64,000 nt of DNA from Halalkalicoccus sp. NIPERK01 (GCF_030287405.1 NZ_JASVVV010000001.1:496001-560000), one strand, 5' to 3'; positions 7,781-17,024 are shown, counted from the stretch's first letter. Numbers and translations are program-made. The notes: a model not told the origin generated them from the letters alone.

Positions 7781-9261
7781 GCGCAAACGGGAACGGGGGC
7801 GGCGGTGGCGACTCGGGGCCGGGACGCCGCGAGGTCGCCCACCGCCTCTTTGCTACGGAGTTCGACGCCTCGTCGCTCGAATACGCCGACAGCGACGAGG
7901 AACGCGCCCCGAAGTACGTGATCACGCCGACGGGCGCGCGGGTCAACCGCCTGTTCGCCGTCGGCGTCCTCACGGAGGTCCAGCGGGTCAACGACGAGGT
8001 CGTCCGCGCGCGCGTGGTCGATCCGACGGGCGCGTTCGTCGTCTACGCCGGCCAGTACCAGCCCGACGCGCTGGCGTTCCTCGAGCGGGCCGACCCGCCC
8101 ACCTTTGTCGCGGTCACGGGGAAGGCCAACACCTTCCGGCCGGAGGACTCCGATCGCGTCTACACCTCGGTCCGTCCCGAGAGCATCGCGGAGGTCGACG
8201 CCGAGACACGGGATCGCTGGACGGTACAGGCCGCCGAACACACCCTGCGGCGGATCGGCGAGTTCGCCCGCGCGCTCGAAACCGACAGCGGAGCGTCGGA
8301 CCGTCGGGACGGGATCGCCCTCGCGCGCGAGGAGTACGGGACGACGCCCGCGTACCTCGCGGCGCTGCGCGAGACCGCGCTCGACGCGGCCCGACTCGTC
8401 GCCGGTGCGGTCGAAGAGGCCACCCCGCCCGCGATCGAACCCGGCGCGGATGACGGTCGGACGGTGGACCTCGTTGCCCTGCACGACGCCGAGGCTTCCG
8501 AACCGGCCAGCGTCGGTGGGGCCGAGGCGGACACCCCCACGTCCGACGGCACGGATTCGGAACCCGAACCGGGGGCCGCAACCGACATCGAATCTGAACC
8601 CGAACCGGATGCGACCGGATTCGAGATGCCGGAGCAGGAGAGCGAGGACGGAACCGGGAAAGCGCCGGCGGAACCGAGCGGGGCAACCGACGACGCCGAC
8701 GGCGAGACGGCCGGTGTGCCCGAGACGGCGACCGCCGAGGCGGAGTCGGACGAGCGGTCGGACTCCGACGACCTCGGGGATTTCGACGTTCCCGAATCGG
8801 AACCGGCCGCGTCCGAACCGGTAGCGGAGGGGGACGCCGAGACGGTCGACGAGGGCGAACTGTACGAGTTCGACGCCGAGGAGCGCGCCGAGATCGAAGC
8901 CGAGTTCGACATGGAGTTCTCCTCGGGAAGCGAGGTCGACGACCCCGGCGAGGCAGGTATCGACGTTCCCGAACCGGAGGGAGGCGCCGAAATCGAGGAC
9001 GGGGACGCCACTACCGACCCCGGTACGGAGGTCGACACGGCGGACGAACCGAGCGACGAGGGCGAGGTGGACGTCGAGGACCGGGCGATGGAAGTGATGC
9101 GCGACCTCGCCGACGGCGACGGCGCGGACCGCGAGGCAGTGGTCGATCGGGTGGCGAACGAGGCCGGCGTGGCGCCCGAGGCGGTCGACGACGCCATCGA
9201 GAGCGCGCTGTTGAGCGGGCGGTGTTACGAGCCACAGGACGACGTGTTGAAGCCGATCTAG
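7777..9261 (+). CDS. RPA-associated protein
   Basis: 494 residues, translationally coupled to RPA through ATGA. Residues 15-180 form the conserved OB-like RPA-associated domain (REVAHRLFATEFDAS, KYVITPTGARVNRLFAVGVL, DPTGAFVVYAGQYQPDALAFL). Residues ~200-420 are a low-complexity linker rich in Glu, Asp, Ser, Pro and Thr. The last ~70 residues (VMRDLADGDGADREAVVDRV onward) resemble a winged helix like that of eukaryotic RPA32. In Haloferax, RPA and its cognate associated protein form specific complexes, so this protein most likely binds the RPA encoded just upstream. Confidence 0.88.
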   Translation: MSANGNGGGGGDSGPGRREVAHRLFATEFDASSLEYADSDEERAPKYVITPTGARVNRLFAVGVLTEVQRVNDEVVRARVVDPTGAFVVYAGQYQPDALAFLERADPPTFVAVTGKANTFRPEDSDRVYTSVRPESIAEVDAETRDRWTVQAAEHTLRRIGEFARALETDSGASDRRDGIALAREEYGTTPAYLAALRETALDAARLVAGAVEEATPPAIEPGADDGRTVDLVALHDAEASEPASVGGAEADTPTSDGTDSEPEPGAATDIESEPEPDATGFEMPEQESEDGTGKAPAEPSGATDDADGETAGVPETATAEAESDERSDSDDLGDFDVPESEPAASEPVAEGDAETVDEGELYEFDAEERAEIEAEFDMEFSSGSEVDDPGEAGIDVPEPEGGAEIEDGDATTDPGTEVDTADEPSDEGEVDVEDRAMEVMRDLADGDGADREAVVDRVANEAGVAPEAVDDAIESALLSGRCYEPQDDVLKPI

Positions 9262-10032
9262 ATGGCACTCGTCGAGCCGCTCGTGGATGAGCCGGCCGCG
9301 ATCGCGGACCTCTGCGGGGAACGCGCGCTCGTCGTTTCCGACTTCCACGCCGGCATCGAGGCGGCGCTTCGCCACGAGAACGGCGTCGAGGTCGCGAGTC
9401 GCGCCGAGAAGCGCCGCGAGCACGTTCACCGACTGCTCGCCGAGGCGGGCGCGGATCGGCTCGTGATCCTCGGGGACTTCATGCACTCGATCGGCGGGCC
9501 GGGCGGCGCGGAGCGCGGCGAGATCGAGGTGCTGCTCGAATCGCTGTCGGTGCCGGTGACGATCGTCAAGGGCAACCACGATGGCGACATCGAGTCGATC
9601 GTCGAGAACGCCCGTTCGACCCGGACGCCCGGTTCCGTGCCGGAGGTGACGGTCACGCCCGGAGACGGCTGTCGGCTCGGCGACGTGGGCTTCGTTCACG
9701 GCCACAGCTGGCCCGCGTCCGAGGTGCTCGGCGCACGAGTGGTCTGTGTCGGCCACGAGCACCCGCAGGTCAGGCTGACCGACGAAGTAGGGGGAAGTCG
9801 AACCGAACGCGTCTGGCTCCGTGGGGCGCTCGCGCGCGCTCCCTTCGGCGACCACGTCGGGACGTGGACCGACACTGATCTGATCGTCTTTCCGGCGTTC
9901 AACGAACTGATGGGCGGGACGTGGATCAACGTCGAGGGGGAGTTCCTCTGTCCGTTCCTGCCGGAGGGGCTCTCGGACGGGGAGGCCTACCTTCTCGATG
10001 GAACGCGCCTCGGCGCGTACCGCGACGTCTAG
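9262..10032 (+). CDS. calcineurin-like metallophosphoesterase of the RPA operon
   Basis: 256 residues, beginning directly after the preceding stop. It has the metallophosphoesterase metal motifs in order: VVSDFHAG (D-x-H), LGDFMHS (GD), KGNHDGD (GNHD), VHGHSW and GHEHPQ. The enzyme probably hydrolyses a phosphoester with two metal ions; the substrate is unknown. The same order of RPA, RPA-associated protein and phosphoesterase occurs in other haloarchaea, so a role at ssDNA or in repair is likely by context. Confidence 0.9.
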   Translation: MALVEPLVDEPAAIADLCGERALVVSDFHAGIEAALRHENGVEVASRAEKRREHVHRLLAEAGADRLVILGDFMHSIGGPGGAERGEIEVLLESLSVPVTIVKGNHDGDIESIVENARSTRTPGSVPEVTVTPGDGCRLGDVGFVHGHSWPASEVLGARVVCVGHEHPQVRLTDEVGGSRTERVWLRGALARAPFGDHVGTWTDTDLIVFPAFNELMGGTWINVEGEFLCPFLPEGLSDGEAYLLDGTRLGAYRDV

Positions 10033-10076
10033 GGGTAAGCAACGCGCTTACTTTCCTCCGACCCATACGAAAACCG

Positions 10077-12920
10077 ATGAGCGAACAGCGGGCCGCGTCG
10101 GGTTCTGCGGCCTTCACGCATCTCGGCAGCGAGGTGCGGGCGGCGCTCTCCGAACGGGGGTTCTCGACGCCGACCGCCCCGCAGCGGGCGGCGATCCCGC
10201 CGCTGGCCGCCGGGGAGAACGCGCTGGTGATCGCCCCCACCGGGACTGGAAAGACCGAGACCGCCATGCTGCCGGTGTTCGATTCGATCTCGCAGGCCGA
10301 GGAGGCGTTCGGTATCTCCGCGCTCTATATCACCCCGCTGCGGGCGCTGAACCGCGACATGCGCGAACGTCTCGAGTGGTGGGGCGAGCGGTTGGGGATC
10401 GAGGTCGCGGTTCGCCACGGCGACACCTCCGACTACCAGCGCCAGAAGCAGGCGAACGATCCCCCGGACGTGCTCGTGACGACTCCCGAAACGGTGCAGG
10501 CGATGCTGACCGGCTCGAAGCTCCGAAAGGCGCTCTCTGACGTCGAATTCGTCGTAATCGACGAGGTCCACGAACTCGCCGCCTCGAAACGCGGGGCACA
10601 GATGGCGATCGGCCTCGAACGCCTCGTCGAACTCGCCGGCGACTTCCAGCGGATCGGCCTCTCGGCGACGGTCGGCGACCCCGAGGAGGTCGGAGCCTTC
10701 TTGACGGGTACTCGTCCGTGCGAGATCCGCGAGGTCGAGGCGGGCAGCCGGCTCGATCTGCGCGTGCTCACGCCGGAGGTCGAGCCGGGTGACGAGGAAC
10801 TCGCGAGCGAACTCGTCACCGAACCCGAGATGGCGAGTCACGTCCGGGCAGTTCGAGAGATCGTCGACGAGAACGAGTCGACCCTGATCTTCGTCAACAC
10901 CCGCCAGACCGCCGAAGCGCTCGGCTCGCGGTTCAACGTCCTCGATGCGAACATCGGGGTGCATCACGGCTCGCTGTCGAAGGAAGCCCGAATAGAAGTC
11001 GAGGAGGCGTTCAAGGCGGGCGACCTCGACGGACTGCTGTGTACCTCCTCGATGGAACTCGGGATCGACGTCGGACAGGTCGACCACGTCGTCCAGTACG
11101 CCAGTCCCCGCGAGGTCTCGCGACTGCTCCAGCGGGTGGGTCGGGCGGGTCACAGAAGCGATCGGGTCTCGCGGGGGACCGTGATCGCCACGACCCCCGA
11201 CGACGCGCTCGAGGCGCTCGCGATCGTCGACCGGGCCGAGCGCGGCGACGTCGAACCCGCCGAGATCCACACCGGCAGTCTGGATACGCTCGCGAACCAG
11301 ATCGCGGGGCTGGTGATGGGCCACGGCGAGATCCGAGCTAGAAAAGCCTACGAAGTTGTCACCCGCGCCGCACCGTTCGTCGACCTGCCCGAGGAGACCT
11401 TCCGGGAGGTCGTCCGGGAACTCTCGAACAACCGAATCCTCTGGCTGGACGAGGGAGCGGACAGTCTGGAGAAGTCGGGCGGGACCTGGCAGTACGTGTA
11501 CGCGAACCTCTCGATGATCCCCGACGAGGCGACCTACGAGGTCCGGGACGTCGCGAGCGGGCGCGGCGTCGGCACGCTAGACGAGCGCTTCGTCACCACG
11601 TTCGCCGAACCGGGTGCGACGTTCATCCAGCGCGGAGAGATGTGGCGGATCGTCGAGATCGACGAGGAGGAGGAGAAAGTTCGGGTGAGTCCGGTCGAGA
11701 ACCCGACCGGCGAGATTCCCTCGTGGGTCGGCCAGGAGATCCCCGTTCCCCGAGCAGTGGCCGAGAACGTCGGCGAACTGCGGCGGGTCGCCGCCCCACA
11801 GTTCTCCGGGGGAGCGACCCGCGAGGCGGTCGCCCGCGAGTTCGTCTCCCGGTACCCGACCGACCTCCACACCGCGAGCGAGGCCCTCTCCCCGATCGAG
11901 CGCCACGTCGAGACCGGCCACCCGATCCCGGCCGAGGATCGCTTGCTCGTGGAGTTCTCGGGCGGAACGGTCGTGGTCAACGCCTGCTTCGGCCACAAGG
12001 TCAACGAAACCCTCGGACGATTGCTCTCGGCCCTGTTGGGCCAGCGCACCGGTTCGTCGGTGGGCTTGGAGACCGACCCCTACCGGATCGAACTGACGGT
12101 CCCCTCGGGGGTCGCCGCGAGGGACGTGGTCGATGTGCTCGAGGAAACCGACCCCGAGCACGTCGAGGCGCTGATCGAGTTGAGCCTGAAGAACTCGGAC
12201 GCACTCAAATTCCGCCTCGCGCAGGTCGCCGCGAAGTTCGGCGCGCTCAAATCCTGGCAGGGCTCTCGGGGATCCATCTCGATGGACCGGCTTCTGGGGG
12301 CGCTAGAGGACACCCCGATGTACGAGGAAGCCGTCAGGGAGGTGTTCCACGAGGACCTCGACGTGCCGGGTGCGGCCCGCGTCCTGGAGCGAATCAGATC
12401 CGGGGAGCTCGCCGTCGAGCGCGTCGGCGAGCGGACTCCCCTGGGAATCGGCGGGCGCTCGTCGAGCACCGAACTGCTCGCGCCCGAGAACGCCGACGCG
12501 AGCGTGATCCAGACCGTCCGCGAGCGTATTCGGGACGACCGCGTGCTGCTGGCCTGTCTGCACTGCAAGGAGTGGGACCGCACCCAGAAGGTCGAGCGCG
12601 TGGCCGAGGAACCCGAGTGTCCGAAGTGTGGCTCGACGATGATCGCCGCGCTCAACCCGTGGGCCGAGGAGGTCGTCGAAGCGGTTCGAACCGAGGAGAA
12701 GACCCCCGAGGAGGAGAAGGCGACCCGGCGGGCGTACACGGCCGCGAGCCTCGTCCAGGGCCACGGCAAGCGGGCGGTGATCGCGCTCGCGGCACGCGGG
12801 GTCGGTCCCCGAAACGCCGCCTACATCATCAACAACCACCGCGAGAACGAGGACGACTTCTACCGGGACATCCTCGAGAAGGAACGCGAGTACGCCCGCA
12901 CGCAGGCGTTCTGGGACTGA
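10077..12920 (+). CDS. lhr: Lhr-family large ATP-dependent helicase
   Basis: 947 residues from ATG 10077; the open frame further upstream overlaps the phosphoesterase and was rejected. Superfamily 2 motifs are clear: APTGTGKTETA (Walker A, ~45), TTPETVQAM, VIDEVHEL (DEVH), LSATVGDP, FVNTRQTAE and QRVGRAGH. An Lhr-specific winged-helix/beta-sheet region follows, and near residue 830-860 lie CLHCKEW and CPKCG, a four-cysteine zinc site. Lhr enzymes are 3'-5' DNA translocases in recombination and repair. It lies 44 bases behind the RPA operon. Its last 48 bases are repeated at 13704-13751. Confidence 0.93.
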   Translation: MSEQRAASGSAAFTHLGSEVRAALSERGFSTPTAPQRAAIPPLAAGENALVIAPTGTGKTETAMLPVFDSISQAEEAFGISALYITPLRALNRDMRERLEWWGERLGIEVAVRHGDTSDYQRQKQANDPPDVLVTTPETVQAMLTGSKLRKALSDVEFVVIDEVHELAASKRGAQMAIGLERLVELAGDFQRIGLSATVGDPEEVGAFLTGTRPCEIREVEAGSRLDLRVLTPEVEPGDEELASELVTEPEMASHVRAVREIVDENESTLIFVNTRQTAEALGSRFNVLDANIGVHHGSLSKEARIEVEEAFKAGDLDGLLCTSSMELGIDVGQVDHVVQYASPREVSRLLQRVGRAGHRSDRVSRGTVIATTPDDALEALAIVDRAERGDVEPAEIHTGSLDTLANQIAGLVMGHGEIRARKAYEVVTRAAPFVDLPEETFREVVRELSNNRILWLDEGADSLEKSGGTWQYVYANLSMIPDEATYEVRDVASGRGVGTLDERFVTTFAEPGATFIQRGEMWRIVEIDEEEEKVRVSPVENPTGEIPSWVGQEIPVPRAVAENVGELRRVAAPQFSGGATREAVAREFVSRYPTDLHTASEALSPIERHVETGHPIPAEDRLLVEFSGGTVVVNACFGHKVNETLGRLLSALLGQRTGSSVGLETDPYRIELTVPSGVAARDVVDVLEETDPEHVEALIELSLKNSDALKFRLAQVAAKFGALKSWQGSRGSISMDRLLGALEDTPMYEEAVREVFHEDLDVPGAARVLERIRSGELAVERVGERTPLGIGGRSSSTELLAPENADASVIQTVRERIRDDRVLLACLHCKEWDRTQKVERVAEEPECPKCGSTMIAALNPWAEEVVEAVRTEEKTPEEEKATRRAYTAASLVQGHGKRAVIALAARGVGPRNAAYIINNHRENEDDFYRDILEKEREYARTQAFWD
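12873..12920 (+). repeat. lhr 3'-end direct repeat, copy 1 (in gene)
   Basis: The last 16 codons of lhr, from CTC GAG AAG to TGA, are repeated 831 bases downstream. The strongest part, GAGTACGCCCGCACGCAGGC plus GTTC-x-GGGACT, matches at 30 of 31 positions. The two copies bracket the AbrB-PIN pair, as expected for an insertion that restores or duplicates a gene end. Confidence 0.85.
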
Positions 12921-12942
12921 TCGACAGAATCCTTATACGTCG

Positions 12943-12961
12943 ATCCCACATATAGTGGGAT
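12943..12961. promoter_or_regulatory. inverted repeat operator at the AbrB antitoxin start
   Basis: ATCCCAC-ATATA-GTGGGAT is a perfect 7-bp inverted repeat around a 5-base AT spacer. Its right arm includes the first bases of the antitoxin ATG, and a CTTATAC TATA-like box lies just upstream at 12931. Toxin-antitoxin pairs of the AbrB type usually repress themselves through such sites. Confidence 0.55.
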
Positions 12962-13229
12962 GATGGGAACGATCGATTCGAAGGGAAGGGTTACGCTCCC
13001 ACAGGAGCTCCGCGAGCGGCTCGGGCTGTCGCCCGGGTCGAAAGTCGAGATCTCCGCACAGGGCGAGCGCGTGGTGATCGAACCGGAGCGCGATTCCGAG
13101 GAGATCGAGGCGCGGATGGACGACCTGCTGGACGACCTCGAACGAACGACGGGTACGGATTCGATAGACCAACTCGCGAGAGAACACCGCGATCTCGTTC
13201 GGAAGCAGACCGAGTCCGATGGGCGGTAA
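12960..13229 (+). CDS. AbrB/MazE-fold antitoxin
   Basis: 89 residues (a second ATG follows at once). The N-terminus is a SpoVT/AbrB swapped-hairpin DNA-binding domain: GTIDSKGRVTLPQELRERLG followed by SPGSKVEI and VVIEPE. The charged helical tail (residues 45-89) would wrap and neutralise the toxin. It overlaps the PIN toxin gene by 11 bases, the typical antitoxin-first order. It sits inside a ~780-base segment bounded by duplicated lhr ends, which marks it as mobile cargo. Confidence 0.88.
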   Translation: MMGTIDSKGRVTLPQELRERLGLSPGSKVEISAQGERVVIEPERDSEEIEARMDDLLDDLERTTGTDSIDQLAREHRDLVRKQTESDGR

Positions 13230-13695
13230 TGACGATCCTGTTCTGTTCGATGTCGGAGTGATCGCGCTCGCCCACGCCGGGACGCCAGTAAGCGAACCGG
13301 CACTCGAACACGTCCGCGAGGCGATCCACGGGGATCTCGACGCGATCGTGCCGTATGCGGCGGTGATCGGCGCACACCACGTCTTACGTGGGGTGTACCG
13401 AATCCCACGCGAAACGGCGACGAAGCTCCTTGCTAACTTCCTCGACGCTCGCCGGATTCACTGGCATCGCACGCTCTCGGAGTCGGAGATCCGGTCGGCG
13501 CTCGCAGTTGCGGGCGAGACCAACATCGATGGCTGGGACGGCTACTATGCGACGGTCGCGAGAGAGGCTGGCGTCTCGAAGGTCCTCACGCTAGACAGCG
13601 ATTTCGATCGTCCGAACGGTATCGATGCCGAGGTGATCCTCTCGCGCTCGGAGTTCGCGGAACTCGATCGGTTCATCGACGAGCTGTCCGGATAG
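13219..13695 (+). CDS. PIN-domain ribonuclease toxin
   Basis: 158 residues. PIN features include an N-terminal LFDVGVIAL strand with the first acidic residue, DGWDGYYATVAREAG in the middle and LTLDSDFDR near the end, the usual order of VapC-type acidic sites. The second conserved acid of classic VapC (the E of an AELxxG motif) is not obvious: the matching region reads VIGAHHVL. This subfamily is common in haloarchaea next to AbrB genes, so a toxin role is likely, but activity could differ. It overlaps its antitoxin gene by 11 bases. Confidence 0.83.
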   Translation: MGGNDDPVLFDVGVIALAHAGTPVSEPALEHVREAIHGDLDAIVPYAAVIGAHHVLRGVYRIPRETATKLLANFLDARRIHWHRTLSESEIRSALAVAGETNIDGWDGYYATVAREAGVSKVLTLDSDFDRPNGIDAEVILSRSEFAELDRFIDELSG

Positions 13696-13703
13696 GTGAC
13701 ATT

Positions 13704-13751
13704 CTCGGAAAAGAAGGTGAGTACGCCCGCACGCAGGCGTTCCGGGACTAG
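13704..13751 (+). repeat. lhr 3'-end direct repeat, copy 2 (orphan)
   Basis: This sequence keeps the lhr reading frame: LGKEGEYARTQAFRD then TAG, against LEKEREYARTQAFWD then TGA in the gene. It lies 8 bases after the PIN stop. The drift suggests either an old original end displaced by an insertion, or an end carried in with it. Confidence 0.85.
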
Positions 13752-13827
13752 CGAAGCCGCGAGTTCCGAATCGCTGTCAGTTTTCCGTTGACGGAATCCT
13801 TTTGGATGTTGGTGACTACCGATACCC

Positions 13828-16506
13828 ATGAGTTCGTCCGCCCCGTCGCCCGCGACCGTCCTCGAGGCGTTCGACGCCCTCGCCCCGCCCGGAACGCCGC
13901 TGACGACCCCGGAGGTCGCCGCCGAGTTCGACTGCACGGACAGAACGGTCTACAACAAACTCGACGCGCTCGCGGAGGACGGGGTTCTCGAGACGAAGAA
14001 GGTCGGCGCGCGCGGTCGGGTCTGGTGGCGACCCGTTTGTCACTCCGAGCGCACCGGGGGCGGACGGCCCCGCGGGAACGAAGATCGCTCCCGCGCGGTA
14101 CTGGAGGCGATGGACGAGGGCTTCTTGCTCGCCGACGTGGCCTTCGACGGGGACAGGGAACCGATCGATATCCTCTACCGGGATTCCAACCCCGCGGCGA
14201 CGGAACTGCTCGGCGAGGACGTCGAAGGACGGTGGCTGACCGAGACCGATCTGTCGTACGGGTCCCGCCTGTACGGGATCCTCGGACGCGTAGCCAGTAC
14301 GGGCGAGGGAGAGCGTCTCGAATGGTACGCCGAGGCGGACGATGCGTGGTACGACTTCTACGCCTTCAAGCCGGAGGGCGCGGGCAGCAGGCGAGTCGCG
14401 GTCGTCTTCCGAGACGTCACCGAACGCAAGCGGGCCCAGCAGCAGCTAGCCGAGGAGCGCGACGTGTTCACGGAGGGGCCCGCGGTCGTCTTCAGATGGG
14501 ATCCCGACGCCGGTGAGGGCTGGCCGGTCGAGTACGTCTCCGGGAACGTTGAGGACCTGCTCGGCTACACGGCCGAGGAACTCACGGAAGGGGACCTGAC
14601 GTACACGGACCTGCTGCTCGACGAGGAGATCGACCGGATCACCCGGGAGGTCGAGGAGAACAGCGCCGGGACGACCGAGCGGTTCAGCCACGACCCGTAC
14701 CGCATCAGGACCAGAGACGGCGGCGTCCGGTGGGTGCAGGACACCACGAACATCGTTCGCGACGACTCGGGCGACATCACCCACTACGTGGGGTATCTGG
14801 TCGACATCACCGAACTCAAACGGGCCAAGGACGCCCTCGAACGGCTCAACAGCGCGAGCCGGGAGCTGATGGGAGCCGGGACGCAGGAGATCGGCGCCCG
14901 CGTTGGCACGATCACGGGAGACGTACTCGACGCCGAGTACACCGCGGTGTGGCACTACGACGAGACGACCGGCGAGTTCCGCCAGCGAACCGGTCGAAAC
15001 GACCCGGAGACGGGTACTGGTACGATTCGGCTTCCCGACGGGTTCGCGGAGCAGGTCTGGCGGGCGTTCGTCAGCGCCGACATCGACGTGAGCAACGACC
15101 TCCCTCCCGCCCCGGAGAGCGCTTCCTCGGAGTCGACGCTCCGAAGTCGGGTGCTCGTCCCCCTCGGCAGGCACGGCGTCGTCTGTGTCGGCTCCACCCG
15201 GACGGGGGCATTCGACGAGACGACGGTCGACCTCGTGGGAGCGCTCGCGGCGACCATCGAAGCGGCGTGGGACCGCGCCGAGGGCGAACAGCGGTTGGCC
15301 CAGCAAAACGAGGAGTTGGCCCGGCTCGACCGCCTCAACGGCCTCATCCGGGAGGTCATCGACGGGCTGGTGGAGGCCGACAGCCTCGAGGAGATCGACC
15401 GAGCGGTCTGCGAGCGACTGGCCGGTTCCGACCAGTACGAGTTCGCGTGGATCGGCGAGCGCGACCCGGTTACCGACACGATCACGCCACGCGAGTGGGC
15501 CGGCATCGACAGCGGCTACGTCGATGCGCTCGACGTCCCGACCGACGGGACGTCGAGCGAGCGGAACCCCACCGCCACCGCGGTGCGCACCCGGGAGACG
15601 CAGGTCGTCTCGGACATCGCTACCGAGACGCGATTCACCCCGTTACGCGAGGCCACGCTCGAGCAGGGTGCGCGCTCGTGTCTCGCCGTTCCGCTGGTCT
15701 ACGAGGAATCGCTGTACGGCGTCTTGACGGTGTACGCCGACCACTCCCAGCCCGACGAGCGCGATCACGCCGTGTTGGCGGAACTCGGTCGGACGATCGC
15801 CCACGCGATCGCCGCCGTCGAAACCCGGGAGACGCTCCGCACCGATCGGGTCGTCGAACTCACACTCCAGTGTCGTGAGGCGAACACGCCGCTGTGTCGC
15901 CTCGCCCGGCAGGCAGAGTGTGAGATCGAGTTCGAGGGCCTCGTCTCCCGGTCGAACGGGGAACCGGACGTCTTCGTCACCGCCAGCGGCGTCTCACCGG
16001 AGGAGTTCCGTACCGCGGGTGAGGGGTCCGTCGCCGTCGAGGAACTGCTCTGTCTCGCCGAACGCGAGGGCGAATCCCTCTTCAGGGCGCGAACCTCTGA
16101 CCCGACGCTCGCCTCGCGGTTCGTCGAGCAGGGGGCGGTCGTTCACACGCTCACCATCGAGGACGGAGTCGCGACGTCCGTCGTCGACCTCCCACATACG
16201 GTCGACGTTCGCGAGTTCATCGAACGAATGGGACGAACGGGTCCCGACGTGGAGTTGCGTGCCCGCCGGACCCGTGAACGACCGCTCAAGACCCGGCGGA
16301 CGTTTCGGACGGCCTGCGAGGACCGCCTGACCGACAAGCAACGGGCGGCCCTCCGGACGGCGTACCTGAGCGGGTTCTTCGAGTCGCCACGGGTCCGGAC
16401 GGGCGAGGAGGTCGCCGCGTCGTTGGACGTCTCCCAGCCGACCTTTGCGAACCACCTTCGAGCGGCCCAGCGGGAGGTCTGTGAGCTACTGTTCGACGAC
16501 TGGTAG
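13828..16506 (+). CDS. multi-domain PAS/GAF sensor with N- and C-terminal HTH
   Basis: 892 residues. An N-terminal winged helix (TTPEVAAEFDCTDRTVYNKL, residues ~24-75) precedes two PAS domains (~88-205 and ~212-335, the second containing YVSGNVEDLLGYTAEEL). Two GAF-like domains (~345-485 and ~505-655) follow, then the bacterio-opsin-activator domain (~665-825) and a C-terminal HTH_10 (EEVAASLDVSQPTFANHL). Unlike the gene at 3166-4761, its PAS domains lack the LOV cysteine motif, so ligands could be oxygen, redox or small molecules. It is probably a one-component transcription regulator; targets unknown. It lies just beyond the AbrB-PIN insertion. Confidence 0.87.
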   Translation: MSSSAPSPATVLEAFDALAPPGTPLTTPEVAAEFDCTDRTVYNKLDALAEDGVLETKKVGARGRVWWRPVCHSERTGGGRPRGNEDRSRAVLEAMDEGFLLADVAFDGDREPIDILYRDSNPAATELLGEDVEGRWLTETDLSYGSRLYGILGRVASTGEGERLEWYAEADDAWYDFYAFKPEGAGSRRVAVVFRDVTERKRAQQQLAEERDVFTEGPAVVFRWDPDAGEGWPVEYVSGNVEDLLGYTAEELTEGDLTYTDLLLDEEIDRITREVEENSAGTTERFSHDPYRIRTRDGGVRWVQDTTNIVRDDSGDITHYVGYLVDITELKRAKDALERLNSASRELMGAGTQEIGARVGTITGDVLDAEYTAVWHYDETTGEFRQRTGRNDPETGTGTIRLPDGFAEQVWRAFVSADIDVSNDLPPAPESASSESTLRSRVLVPLGRHGVVCVGSTRTGAFDETTVDLVGALAATIEAAWDRAEGEQRLAQQNEELARLDRLNGLIREVIDGLVEADSLEEIDRAVCERLAGSDQYEFAWIGERDPVTDTITPREWAGIDSGYVDALDVPTDGTSSERNPTATAVRTRETQVVSDIATETRFTPLREATLEQGARSCLAVPLVYEESLYGVLTVYADHSQPDERDHAVLAELGRTIAHAIAAVETRETLRTDRVVELTLQCREANTPLCRLARQAECEIEFEGLVSRSNGEPDVFVTASGVSPEEFRTAGEGSVAVEELLCLAEREGESLFRARTSDPTLASRFVEQGAVVHTLTIEDGVATSVVDLPHTVDVREFIERMGRTGPDVELRARRTRERPLKTRRTFRTACEDRLTDKQRAALRTAYLSGFFESPRVRTGEEVAASLDVSQPTFANHLRAAQREVCELLFDDW

Positions 16507-16549
16507 GGGGGGTGGGTCGATCCGCGGTGTTTCGTCTCAGGCTAGGTAA

Positions 16550-16565
16550 CGAAGGGGCCCCTTCG
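16550..16565. terminator. 16-bp perfect palindrome, possible terminator
   Basis: CGAAGGGGCCCCTTCG is a perfect palindrome 44 bases after the sensor gene stop, followed within a few bases by GTGTTTTC. As RNA it would fold with almost no loop, so it may equally be a protein-binding site. Confidence 0.3.
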
Positions 16566-16807
16566 GGTGTTTTCACCATCTAGCGTTAACCGGTTTCCAT
16601 CCCCGACCCCAACGGGAGGATGGCGGCTGTGAGCCGCCGTGTAGCGAACCGCGTACCACGCCGCTCGCTTCCGCTCATGGTCACGGCGGGGACGAAGGGG
16701 AGTGAAGGGTGCCTCTGACACCACTCTGGCGGTTCCTCCACCGGGAGGAGACGAACGTCGTCCTCTATCCGGATCGTTTTCACGATCCGAAGTACTCTTC
16801 GAGCGCA

Positions 16808-16820
16808 CGGTATAAATCCG
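16808..16820 (+). promoter_or_regulatory. strong TATA box without a recognisable gene
   Basis: CGGTATAAATCCG is one of the best TATA matches in the window but lies inside a 657-base stretch (16507-17163) with no convincing gene. A 52-codon Arg-rich frame starts at ATG 16854, but its composition looks non-coding. On the minus strand the box reads TTTATACC and could fire the other way. Confidence 0.35.
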
Positions 16821-16919
16821 TACCTCACGGGACGAACCCGGCCCTATCCAGCGATGTCGAGCGAACGACGGTCGGCTACCCGCCCGGCCGTCGCCGACGA
16901 CTCCGTCCGCTCGTGTCGA

Positions 16920-17024
16920 TACCGTCGGTCGTGGGACAGTCGACGGCGTCTGCCTGCTGTGAGTGGGCCACCGCGCACGGGGGTCCCGTCCAGCGGTCGA
17001 TGCACGGAGCTATGACCGACGGTA
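16920..17024. repeat. TACCGTCGG-type inverted-repeat element, 105 bp
   Basis: The left end TACCGTCGGTCGTG and right end TATGACCGACGGTA pair over their outer 11 bases (TACCGTCGGTC/GACCGACGGTA). The right end is followed by TGA and the left is preceded by CGA. Ends resemble those of the 78-bp elements at 46701 and 48167. A further right-end-like sequence, CCGACAGTACGACGGTTCCG, follows at 17051-17070, so the locus may be composite. Confidence 0.5.
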
